Positions 35,639-42,808 of a stretch of DNA of 47,435 bases are shown here, piece after piece. The stretch lies in assembly GCA_041477815.1 (NCBI GenBank), contig JBGOUV010000003.1, positions 1 through 47,435 of the forward strand, in the 5' to 3' direction. A program made the position numbers and the translations under genes. Source of the stretch: JBGOUV01 sp041477815. Its GTDB lineage: Bacteria > Acidobacteriota > Terriglobia > Bryobacterales > JACQDG01. Every line of letters starts with the position of its first letter. The stretch's first letter is position 1. Under the pieces are notes generated by a model. That model did no database searches and had not been told where the DNA came from. It worked only from the letters and a program-made list of their open reading frames with translations.

Positions 35639-36586
35639 ATGGTGTCCACATGTTTGATGCCTGAAGTAGAGGTCAACCTGGAAGCGCCCCCAGTCTGCCT
35701 CTGGCAAGAGAATCCATACAGGCTGGTGAGCTTGTGGGATATGATCTCTCCAATAGGTATGTTGTGTTGGACTTGCTGTGAATTGCTAAAGACATCGACT
35801 ATTGCCTTTGCTGGGATAGCTGACGACTTCGGACGGGGGCGACGAGGACCCGATTTCGATCGCTGGCGCGAGGACCGCTACGAATACACAACAGGAATGC
35901 TGTCTAACCTGACCGCACTCTTCCAGATCTTCGATATGCCAGTCACCAAAGATAAGCTCAGGACGCTATCGACGGAGCTGGCGTCTAAGGGCGCTCCGGG
36001 TAATAAATTCGACGCTGGGTGGCTCACTCAAGAGCTTATGTCGCTTGTCAGGATAGTAGGTACCGAACTTAGCGCCGTGAAGTTCCTCTATGTTCCTCAA
36101 GCTAAACATGCGCATTCCTTTTCAAACCCGCTCCCGCCTCTTGCTGCTTTGATCAGCGGTCATTTCGATAGCGCGATTGATGACGCGCTGGAAGCGTCTC
36201 ACTGTTTTGCCTTTGGCAGAAATACAGCGTGCGTGTTTCATTGCATGCGGGTCCTGGAAGTAGCACTACATGCCATTTCTAGGGCTACTGGCGTTTCTGA
36301 TCCAAGACCCAATTGGGACCCTGTGATAAAGAGGCTAGACAAGCTGCTGAAAATGGATTCGGACCATCTGAAAAAGAACCCCCAGGACCGCGTACCAGAG
36401 ATCCACGACCATGCGGATTTCTACGCGGGGTGCTCGTCTCATTTTCACGCCATCAAAATCGCATGGAGGAATCGAACGATGCACGTAGACCGAACCTACA
36501 GCGATCAGAATGCCCTGGAGATCATGAATGCTACAACAGCCTTGGTGACGCATTTGTCCTCCCGGCTGTCTCAATCCGTGACATGA
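35639..36586 (+). CDS. IS cargo: protein with HEPN-like C-terminal domain
   Basis: A 315-residue protein that I cannot assign to a named family. The start ATG (35639) has AAGGAG 5 nt upstream. Residues 1-160 are mixed, with several Cys (MLCWTCCELL) and charged helices. Residues about 185-310 form a helical domain: FGRNTACVFHCMRVLEVALH, HADFYAGCSSHFHAIKIAW, then R277-N-R-T-M-H282, and NALEIMNATTALVTHL. RNxxxH fits the catalytic signature of HEPN ribonucleases. The pattern 'cvfHcMRvlE ... aWRN..MHv.r.Y' also occurs in uncharacterised bacterial proteins, often in mobile regions. It is 7 bp upstream of a 51-residue gene, giving a toxin-antitoxin-like layout. Ribonuclease activity is an inference from the motif alone. 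Confidence 0.75.
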   Translation: MVSTCLMPEVEVNLEAPPVCLWQENPYRLVSLWDMISPIGMLCWTCCELLKTSTIAFAGIADDFGRGRRGPDFDRWREDRYEYTTGMLSNLTALFQIFDMPVTKDKLRTLSTELASKGAPGNKFDAGWLTQELMSLVRIVGTELSAVKFLYVPQAKHAHSFSNPLPPLAALISGHFDSAIDDALEASHCFAFGRNTACVFHCMRVLEVALHAISRATGVSDPRPNWDPVIKRLDKLLKMDSDHLKKNPQDRVPEIHDHADFYAGCSSHFHAIKIAWRNRTMHVDRTYSDQNALEIMNATTALVTHLSSRLSQSVT

Positions 36587-36593
36587 TGGAGCT

Positions 36594-36749
36594 ATGAAGC
36601 CACACCCGGAAATGATCGAAGGCCCGGAAGCGTACCAGCGGTTCAGGAGCGCCCTAAAAACCGTTCTCTCGGTACCAAAAAGCGCCGTCCCGAATCCATT
36701 TAAGAAAACCGCCCAAAAGAGAAAAAAGCCAGCTAGCCCAAAGGGTTAA
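36594..36749 (+). CDS. IS cargo: 51-residue small protein
   Basis: A short gene: KPHPEMIEGPEAYQRFRSAL, then KTVLSVPKSAVPNPFKK and a Lys-rich tail. The EGPEA-x-x-RF ... LSVPKS core with a basic end is a recurring pattern of small bacterial hypotheticals that I recognise but cannot name. It starts 7 bp after the HEPN-like gene (GGAG partly overlapping), so it is cotranslated with it. By position and size it is a candidate antitoxin or accessory factor; this is not proven. Its stop codon lies in the loop of the following hairpin. Confidence 0.7.
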   Translation: MKPHPEMIEGPEAYQRFRSALKTVLSVPKSAVPNPFKKTAQKRKKPASPKG

Positions 36750-36758
36750 GCACCCTTT
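36740..36758. terminator. Bidirectional hairpin between the cargo genes and transposase
   Basis: AAAGGGT (36740-36746) and ACCCTTT (36752-36758) form a 7-bp stem around a 5-nt loop that includes the TAA of the 51-residue gene. The A/T ends give a T-run on each strand. It sits where the cargo and transposase transcripts converge. Confidence 0.6.
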
Positions 36759-36780
36759 CGCTTGCCTCTGCGTTGCCGCT

Positions 36781-37746
36781 TTAGATGACCGCCGTCGGTC
36801 CCTCCGCATCGGCACGATCTTTGCCGGTGAGGTGTTCGTAGGTCAACCGCTTGCCGGTGATCTGCGATAGCGCCAGCCTGAAGCGGTCGTAGTCGTTCAT
36901 TTCATTCCGATTGTTGTAGCGAAAGCTCTGCCCATCCAAGTACCGGAACAAGTGGAAGGGCTCCACGGAAACATAGGTACCATTCAGGCCGCGCTTTAAC
37001 AGACTCCAAAAATTCTCCGCATTGTTGGTGTGAACCTGCCCCTGTACGTAGCATTCCGCGTGGTTGATAGTCTGGTGGGTGTAGTCGCTTTCCAGGCCGT
37101 CGTAGCTCAGCAGTTCATCGGTGTAGACCGTCGATCCGGCCTTGACGTTCTCCCGTACCAGTTCTTGCAATTGCTTCTTCCGACGCTTCTCTACGACGGT
37201 GGCACGGACCCTACCGCCCCGCTGGAGGACAGCGGCCACGATAGCCTTACCAGCGGAACCGCGCCCGGTGATCTTTTCGCGGCGCTTGCTGGCGTGCATG
37301 TTGCGGGCTTTCCCGCCGATGAAGGTTTCGTCTACCTCTACCTCTCCGCCCAGCTTTCCGCCAGTCTTCGGATTCTGCATCGCCTCACGGATTCGGTGAT
37401 TCATGAACCATGCGGTCTTTTGAGTGACGCCCAGATCCCGAGCCGACTCGCAAGAGCTAATGCCGTTTTTGCAGTTAACGACCAGCCACAAAGCCGCAAG
37501 CCACTTGTCCAGACCGATGGGAGAGTCTTCAAAAATAGTTCCGGTCTTGAGAGAGAACTTGGGGCGGTCATGCTTGCCGTAGCACTTCCACACGCGGGCA
37601 TTTGCGAGATACGAAACCTTCTCGGAGCCGCACTGTGGGCACGTCACCTTGCCGTCTGGCCAGCGAAGCTCAACCATCTCCCTCTTGCAATTCTCGAAAT
37701 CGCTAAAGTGGATGACTGCCTGTTGGAGTGTCTTGATGTCGGCCAT
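36781..37746 (-). CDS. IS1595-family (ISXO2-like) transposase
   Basis: A 321-residue DDE transposase. An N-terminal zinc ribbon (C36-x2-C39 ... WKC) is followed by a helix-turn-helix segment (CESARDLGVTQKTAWFMNHR). The ISXO2-like catalytic domain contains D139 in EVEVDETFIGG, D210 in TVYTDELLSYDGL, and N242/E244 in HTNNAENFWSLLKRG, which takes the place of the last acidic residue as usual in this family. It is full length and uninterrupted, so the element may still be active. The ATG at 37746 lies 23 bp from the right inverted repeat, so its promoter is in or near that repeat. Confidence 0.95.
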   Translation of the reverse strand: MADIKTLQQAVIHFSDFENCKREMVELRWPDGKVTCPQCGSEKVSYLANARVWKCYGKHDRPKFSLKTGTIFEDSPIGLDKWLAALWLVVNCKNGISSCESARDLGVTQKTAWFMNHRIREAMQNPKTGGKLGGEVEVDETFIGGKARNMHASKRREKITGRGSAGKAIVAAVLQRGGRVRATVVEKRRKKQLQELVRENVKAGSTVYTDELLSYDGLESDYTHQTINHAECYVQGQVHTNNAENFWSLLKRGLNGTYVSVEPFHLFRYLDGQSFRYNNRNEMNDYDRFRLALSQITGKRLTYEHLTGKDRADAEGPTAVI

Positions 37747-37794
37747 GAACTAAGCATACGCCCTTTTCGGTGGTCTGTCAAGTATATAATTACC

Positions 37795-37802
37795 CAAACG
37801 CT
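37795..37802 (+). repeat. Target-site duplication of the IS1595-family element, right
   Basis: CAAACGCT, identical to 35461-35468. From here to the amidase stop (37951) the minus strand has an open stretch (DAGADKTVKLFGPD, ALLFIARHLGERLG) with no start codon. It continues across the excised element to a TAG at 35443-35445. It may be a decayed gene 3' end; I cannot name it. Confidence 0.9.
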
Positions 37803-37950
37803 CGCCGAGATGCCGGGCGATGAACAGCAGCGCGCCGCGGTGGCTCGAGTCCGGGCCAAACAGCTTGACCGTCTTATCGGCGCCGGCGTCGGAGAGGTTC
37901 AGCGCCGCCTTCGGCAGGGCGGGCGAACGACGGCTTCACCTCGACGCCGG

Positions 37951-39606
37951 TCAGACTCCTTCCAATTTCGGATGCAGGGTGTGCCACTTCGTGGCTTGCT
38001 CGTAGGCCCGGGCCACCCGCAGCAGGGCGCCCTCCTCGTACAGTCTGCCGGTAAACAGCAGGCCCTGGGGCATTCCTTTGACGAAGCCGCAGGGTACCAC
38101 GGCCTGCGGATGGCCGGAAAGGTTGGTGATGGTCAGGCTGGGACCCGAGCGGCCGACCAGTACGTCCCAACGCGACATGAAGTCTTCCATTTTGCGCAGC
38201 AGCAGGGTGCGGGCGCGCTGGGCCCGGATATACTCGACGGCCGGAATCAGCCGCGCGGCGCGGAACGTGTTGGGCCAGTCGCCGGGAGCCTGGCCGCGAA
38301 GCTGCCGCACCCCGCCCGAGCGGGTGAGGTCGTCGAAGGCGGCCGCGGCCTCGGCGGTCAGGAGCAGCCGGATCACATTGGCTCCGGTCTCCGGCAGTTC
38401 GACCGGTTCCAGCTTCACGCCGGCCTGGCGGAGGTCCGCCAGCGCTTGGTCGTACACCGCCTTTTCTTCGTCCTTCAGGCCGTCCAAGTCGCGCTGGATC
38501 AGGCCAATTCGCAGGCTGCTGAGAGGGAGCGCCGGGTCCCAGTCGAGCGGGGCGTCTCCCACGGTCAGGTCGCGGCCATCGGGTCCATAGATGGCGTGGA
38601 GCACTAAGGCGCAGTCTTCGACCGACCGGCAGATGGGACCGATCTTATCCATGGTCCAGCTTAGGGCCATGGCCCCGTAGCGGCTGACGCGGCCGTAGGT
38701 GGGACGCAAGCCCACCGTCCCGCAGCGGATGCTGGGGCTGACGATGGAGCCCAGGGTCTCGGTGCCGAGCGAGAAGCCCACCAGTCCGGCGGCGGTGGCC
38801 GACGCGGAGCCGGCCGAGGAGCCGCTGGAGGTCTCGGCGATGTTCCAGGGGGTCTTGGTCATGCCGCCGAACCACAGCCCGCCCTGGGCCAGAGCTCCCA
38901 TGGAGAGCTTGGCCACCAGCACCGCTCCGGCTTTGGCGAGACGCTCGACGGCGGTGGCGTCGCGGTCGGGGACCTGGTTCTGGTAGGGCTCGGCGCCCCA
39001 GGTCGTACGGATACCCTTGGTGGCAAACAGATCCTTGGCGCCCCAGGGGATGCCGTGGAGGGGTCCCCGATAGCGGCCGGAGCGGATCTCGCGGTCGGCC
39101 TCGGCGGCCTGCCGCAGGGCCAGCTCCTCGGTCAGCGTGATGACGCAGTTCAGCTGAGGGCCGTAGCGCTGGAGCCGGTCCAGGTACAGGCGCGTCAAGT
39201 CGGCGGACGAAACCAGGCGGGCCCGCACCAGCGGGGCCAGCTCGGTGACCGGCAGAAACGCCAGGTCCTCGACCGACTTCCAGAACGGCTTCTTCGGCCG
39301 CGGGGCGCGCGTGGGCCGGAAGCGGGCGGGGCCACGGCGGGGGCTCTGGCCGGGGAGGCGTGGCAGGAAGTGGAAGGCCGGCTCGGTGTCGAGCGGCACG
39401 TCGATCTGGCGCAGAGCTTCGTACTGCCCCAAGGCCCGGTTCACGCCCGGCAGCATGGTGGTCCGCTCGGCCTCGGTGAACTCGAGGCCCAGCATCTGCA
39501 GGGCCGACGGCAGAGCTTCTTTGGGGATACGCTGCGGAGCGGCCGGCGGCTGCTGGGCGGCCCCGACAGAGGCGGCCAGCACTTGCAACAGGGTGCGGCG
39601 CTTCAT
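37951..39606 (-). CDS. Amidase-signature family hydrolase, exported
   Basis: A 551-residue amidase. The N-terminus MKRRTLLQVLAASVGAAQ is a Tat-like signal. After a Pro-rich leader the amidase-signature core has the catalytic Lys in GIPWGAKDLFATKG, the Gly/Ser-rich segment ETSSGSSAGSASATAAGLVG with the cis-Ser, and the nucleophile Ser region in GTETLGSIVSPSIRCG. The gene for the GatCAB amidotransferase is ruled out by the signal and lack of gatB/gatC neighbours. The substrate is unknown. TATAAT lies 11 nt before its ATG. The IS element lies 156 bp downstream of the stop. Confidence 0.9.
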   Translation of the reverse strand: MKRRTLLQVLAASVGAAQQPPAAPQRIPKEALPSALQMLGLEFTEAERTTMLPGVNRALGQYEALRQIDVPLDTEPAFHFLPRLPGQSPRRGPARFRPTRAPRPKKPFWKSVEDLAFLPVTELAPLVRARLVSSADLTRLYLDRLQRYGPQLNCVITLTEELALRQAAEADREIRSGRYRGPLHGIPWGAKDLFATKGIRTTWGAEPYQNQVPDRDATAVERLAKAGAVLVAKLSMGALAQGGLWFGGMTKTPWNIAETSSGSSAGSASATAAGLVGFSLGTETLGSIVSPSIRCGTVGLRPTYGRVSRYGAMALSWTMDKIGPICRSVEDCALVLHAIYGPDGRDLTVGDAPLDWDPALPLSSLRIGLIQRDLDGLKDEEKAVYDQALADLRQAGVKLEPVELPETGANVIRLLLTAEAAAAFDDLTRSGGVRQLRGQAPGDWPNTFRAARLIPAVEYIRAQRARTLLLRKMEDFMSRWDVLVGRSGPSLTITNLSGHPQAVVPCGFVKGMPQGLLFTGRLYEEGALLRVARAYEQATKWHTLHPKLEGV

Positions 39607-39617
39607 GACAGGTTCTG

Positions 39618-39623
39618 ATTATA
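39618..39623 (-). promoter_or_regulatory. -10 box (TATAAT) of the amidase gene
   Basis: A perfect TATAAT on the minus strand 11 nt before the ATG at 39606, in the 40-bp divergent spacer shared with the reductase promoter at 39634-39639. Confidence 0.5.
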
Positions 39624-39633
39624 GATCCAAAGG

Positions 39634-39639
39634 TATACT
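39634..39639 (+). promoter_or_regulatory. -10 hexamer (TATACT) 7 nt before the reductase gene
   Basis: TATACT ends 7 nt before the ATG at 39647. CGGGGAC lies between. With TATAAT on the other strand it makes a compact divergent promoter. Confidence 0.5.
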
Positions 39640-39646
39640 CGGGGAC

Positions 39647-40663
39647 ATGGTCAATCGACAGTGGCGATTGCTAGCGAGTCCGGTGGGGCCGGTGAAGGAA
39701 TCCGATTTCGAGTGGCGCGAGGAGCCGGCGCCCGAGCCGGGCGAGAACCAGCTCTTGGTGCGTAACATCTACCTCTCGCTCGACCCCGCCATGCGCGGCT
39801 GGATGCGCGACGTTCCTTCGTACCTTCCGCCGGTGCGGCTCGGGGACGTCATGCGGGGAACCACGCTGGGGGTGGTGGAGCAGTCCCGGCACCCCGATTT
39901 CACCGCCGGCGACCTGGTGCGCGGCGTGCTGGGTTGGCAGGAATACGCGCTGAGCGACGGCTCCGGCCTGAGCCGGGAGAGCAGGCATCCGGCGATTCCC
40001 TTGACCGCGTATATGGCGGTGTTCGGCCACATCGGTCTGACCGCCTACGTGGGGGTGCTCGATATCGGCAAGCCGCAAGCCGGCGAGACCCTGGTGGTCA
40101 CGGCGGCGGCCGGAGCGGTGGGGTCGCTGGCCGGCCAGATCGGCAAGATCCACGGGTGCCGCGTCGTCGGGATCGCCGGCAGCGACGAAAAGTGCCGCTG
40201 GCTGACCGCGGAGCTGGGGTTTGACGCGGCCATTAATTACCGGACCGAGAACGTCCTGGAGAGCCTGCGCCGCCACTGTCCCAACGGCATCGACATCGAT
40301 TTCGAGAACGTCGGCGGGGGGATGCTGGATGCCATCCTGACGTTGATCAACAAGCACGCCCGCATCGTCCTGTGCGGCTTGATTTCCCAGTACAACGCCA
40401 CCGCGCCCGTGCCGGGGCCGTACAACTTCACCAATGTATTGGTGCGACGGTCGCGGATCGAGGGATTCATCGTGGTGGACCACTGGGGCCGCGCACCGGC
40501 GGCCATGGCCGACCTGGGCCGCTGGCTGGCGGAGGGAAGACTGCGGTATCGCGTCGATGTGGTGGAGGGTCTGGAGAATACGCCGCGGGCGCTGGACCGG
40601 CTTTTTGACGGATCGAACCAGGGGAAGCTGGTGGTGAAGATCGGAGAGGAGCCTGCTCTATGA
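39647..40663 (+). CDS. NADPH-dependent zinc-free MDR oxidoreductase (CurA / LTB4 dehydrogenase type)
   Basis: A 338-residue reductase of medium-chain MDR type that reduces activated C=C bonds with NADPH. Marks are NQLLVRNIYLSLDPAMRGWM near the N-terminus, VVTAAAGAVGSLAGQIGKIH (AxxGxxG nucleotide-binding loop), GIAGSDEKC for the NADPH phosphate, and DIDFENVGGGMLDA followed by RIVLCGLISQYN. Zinc ligands are absent. The gene overlaps the next by 4 nt (ATGA, 40660-40663). Confidence 0.93.
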   Translation: MVNRQWRLLASPVGPVKESDFEWREEPAPEPGENQLLVRNIYLSLDPAMRGWMRDVPSYLPPVRLGDVMRGTTLGVVEQSRHPDFTAGDLVRGVLGWQEYALSDGSGLSRESRHPAIPLTAYMAVFGHIGLTAYVGVLDIGKPQAGETLVVTAAAGAVGSLAGQIGKIHGCRVVGIAGSDEKCRWLTAELGFDAAINYRTENVLESLRRHCPNGIDIDFENVGGGMLDAILTLINKHARIVLCGLISQYNATAPVPGPYNFTNVLVRRSRIEGFIVVDHWGRAPAAMADLGRWLAEGRLRYRVDVVEGLENTPRALDRLFDGSNQGKLVVKIGEEPAL

Positions 40664-42426
40664 GGGATCATTCGAAGAGAGAGCCGGCCGGGGGGCCGGC
40701 TGCGGTCCAGGGGGGCCGCCCCACCGTACGCCGTACCGGGCTCTGGTGGATACTTTTTATGCTGGCTGCCTGTAGCAAGGCTCCGCGCCCGGAGGCCTTT
40801 TCTGCGCTGGCGGAGGAGTTCGTGTATGAATCCTTGGCCCTGTCCCCCGCGGGGGCCACCTCCATCGGCTACCACGAGCACCGCGGCCGGAAACTCGACG
40901 AGCAGCTCGACGACCTCAGCCCCGCCGGCATCGGCGCCCAACGCCGTTTCTACCAGGTCTTCCGCGAGCGCCTCAACCGCCTGCGCCCCGATAGCCTGTC
41001 CCCCGAGGACCGCGCCGACTACGACATCCTCAGCGATCAGATTTCCTTGAGCCTCCTCGAGCTCGACGAGATCCAGGGCTGGCGCCACAACCCCACCCTC
41101 TACGTCGAGCTGATCGGCGGCGCCCTGTTCGACCCCCACGTCCTGGACTACGCCCCCCGCGCCCAGCGCGTCCGCCACATCATCGCCCGCCTGGAGAAGA
41201 TCCCCGCCTTCCTCGACCAGGCCAGGCAAAACCTGGCCGACTGCCCCGAAATCTGGACCACCGTCGCCGCCGCCGAGAACGACGGCAACATCAGCCTGAT
41301 CGACAAGGTGATCCGGGCCGGCCTCACCGAGGACGTCCGCCCCGCTTACGACCGCGCCGCGCAGCCGGCCCTGGCCGCCCTGCGGTCCTTTCAGGACTTC
41401 CTGAAAAGCGACCTGGCCAAGCGCCCCCCGGGAGACTGGCGCCTCGGCTCCGAGAAGTTCACCAAGAAGTTCCGCTTCGCCCTGGCCACCGACCGTCAAC
41501 CCGACCAGATCCTGGCCGCCGCCGAAGCCGACCTGCGAACGGTCCGCGCCCGCATGGCCGAGCTGGCCAAGGGCGACGTGGCTGCGGCCCTCGCCCGCAT
41601 CGCCCAGCGACACTCTACTCCAGATACCTACATTCCCGACGCCCGGCGCGACCTCGCAGAAGCCCGCCGCTTCGTCCGCGACAAAAAATTCCTGCCCCTG
41701 CCGCCCCGCGACAACCTGCAGGTGATCGAGACCCCAGAATTCATGCGCGGCATCTACGCCGTGGGCGGCTTCAAATCGGCCCCCGCCCTGGAACCCCAGC
41801 TCGGCGCTTTCTACTGGATCACCCCCCTTCCCAAGGAGTGGCCTAAGGAGCGCGTCGAGTCCAAGCTGCGCGAGTACAACTTCTACAAACTCAAGCTCCT
41901 CACCATCCACGAGGCGATGCCCGGCCACTACGTCCAGCTCGAGTACGCCAACGACGTGGAGCCGAAGTCCCGCCGCCTGCTCCGCGCCGTCTTCGGCAAC
42001 GGCCCCTACATAGAAGGGTGGGGCCAATACTCGACCCAGCTCATGCTCGACGAGGGCTACCTCAACAACTCCCCGGAGCTGCGCCTGACCTTTATGAAGG
42101 AGGAGCTCCGCGTCCTGGCCAACGCCATCCTCGACATCCGTCTGCACACCAAGGGCATGACCGACCAGCAAGCCCTCGACCTGATGCAAAAGGAAACCTA
42201 CCAGGAAAAGGAGGAAGCCACGGCCAAGCTCCAACGGGCCAAGCTGTCTTCCTGCCAGCTTCCTACCTACTACGTGGGGTGGCGGGACTGGATTCGGGTT
42301 CGCGAGCACTACAAACAGTCAAAAGGGAGCGCCTACCAGCTTGCCGACTTCAACGAGCGGGCGCTGAAGGCGGGGGCCGTGCCGCTGCCGGTCCTGGCGC
42401 GGCTGCTCACGGGCAAGCCTTTGTGA
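40660..42426 (+). CDS. DUF885-family metallopeptidase-like lipoprotein
   Basis: A 588-residue protein. Residues about 27-40 (LWWILFMLAACSKAPR) contain a lipobox LAAC, so the mature protein is a lipoprotein. The DUF885 domain fills the rest: FVYESLALSPAGATSIGYHE near its start and the zinc-site-like HEAMPGHYVQLEYAN with H417 (HExxxGH). The protein family is related to M-type peptidases; a peptidase role is likely but unproven. The first about 25 residues before the lipoprotein signal are unusual and are encoded by a GC-rich repeat-like sequence (40685-40725), so the functional start is unclear. It is translationally coupled to the reductase upstream. Confidence 0.88.
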   Translation: MRDHSKREPAGGPAAVQGGRPTVRRTGLWWILFMLAACSKAPRPEAFSALAEEFVYESLALSPAGATSIGYHEHRGRKLDEQLDDLSPAGIGAQRRFYQVFRERLNRLRPDSLSPEDRADYDILSDQISLSLLELDEIQGWRHNPTLYVELIGGALFDPHVLDYAPRAQRVRHIIARLEKIPAFLDQARQNLADCPEIWTTVAAAENDGNISLIDKVIRAGLTEDVRPAYDRAAQPALAALRSFQDFLKSDLAKRPPGDWRLGSEKFTKKFRFALATDRQPDQILAAAEADLRTVRARMAELAKGDVAAALARIAQRHSTPDTYIPDARRDLAEARRFVRDKKFLPLPPRDNLQVIETPEFMRGIYAVGGFKSAPALEPQLGAFYWITPLPKEWPKERVESKLREYNFYKLKLLTIHEAMPGHYVQLEYANDVEPKSRRLLRAVFGNGPYIEGWGQYSTQLMLDEGYLNNSPELRLTFMKEELRVLANAILDIRLHTKGMTDQQALDLMQKETYQEKEEATAKLQRAKLSSCQLPTYYVGWRDWIRVREHYKQSKGSAYQLADFNERALKAGAVPLPVLARLLTGKPL

Positions 42427-42461
42427 GGATGGAACCCCGGTGTCCAGGACGACAACCGGGT

Positions 42462-42749
42462 TCAAGAAGCAAGCCTTCGGCGTCTGATCCTGCGAACGGC
42501 CTGGAGTTCTTCGTCGATCATTCGGTCGAAGGCTCGTGCGCTCATCTCGTCGAAGCACGTACGCTGCTTCATCGCGTTCCGCAGCCGATTCTTTGCTTGC
42601 TCGCGGCGTAGAGCCACGCCGACCGGAACAACTGCCGCCAGGGGCCTCCCGGCTCTCTCAAGGATGTACTCCTCGCCGTTGTTCTGAACTGAGTTCAGGA
42701 CGGAGCTCAATTCCTGACGAAGATGGGCAGTGGCGATTCTCTTCAGCAT
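42462..42749 (-). CDS. Phd/YefM-type antitoxin without adjacent toxin
   Basis: A 95-residue protein (ATG 42749; an in-frame ATG at 42770 is possible). The N-terminal fold LKRIATAHLRQELSSVLNSV, then GEEYILERAGRPLAAVVPV, matches the Phd/YefM antitoxin domain that binds DNA and neutralises a partner toxin. The basic C-terminus (ELQAVRRIRRRRLAS) is unlike the usual toxin-binding tail. No toxin gene follows; the DUF885 stop is 35 bp beyond its end. It may be an orphan or serve a toxin elsewhere. Confidence 0.78.
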   Translation of the reverse strand: MLKRIATAHLRQELSSVLNSVQNNGEEYILERAGRPLAAVVPVGVALRREQAKNRLRNAMKQRTCFDEMSARAFDRMIDEELQAVRRIRRRRLAS

Positions 42750-42795
42750 GATTCTGGAGATATCCACCATTGGGATCGCAAGCACCCGGGGGTGA

Positions 42796-42801
42796 TAGAA
42801 T
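42796..42801 (+). promoter_or_regulatory. -10 hexamer (TAGAAT) 7 nt before a GTG start
   Basis: TAGAAT ends 7 nt before the GTG at 42809, in the spacer divergent from the antitoxin gene. Same geometry as 20275, 31877, 33866 and 39634. Confidence 0.45.
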
Positions 42802-42808
42802 CAGGGCG

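Larger units (their letters stand above)
35469..37794 (-). mobile_element. Complete IS1595-family insertion sequence with two cargo genes
   Basis: A 2326-bp element. The terminal inverted repeats are 35469-35493 and 37770-37794: GGTAATTATATACTT, then CG or GA, then CAGACCAC, matching 23 of 25. It is flanked by the 8-bp duplication CAAACGCT. Inside are, on the plus strand, a 315-residue HEPN-like protein and a 51-residue protein, and on the minus strand the transposase. The two transcription units converge on a shared hairpin. Base composition is visibly less GC-rich than the host. The near-perfect ends and intact transposase indicate recent insertion. Some IS1595 subgroups are known to carry passenger genes, but not to my knowledge this pair. 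Confidence 0.95.

Noticed and set aside
40237..42309. Long minus-strand open frame (690 codons) opposite the reductase and DUF885 genes
   Set aside because: Antisense shadow; repetitive Gly/Val/Leu pattern typical of the complement of a GC-rich gene.
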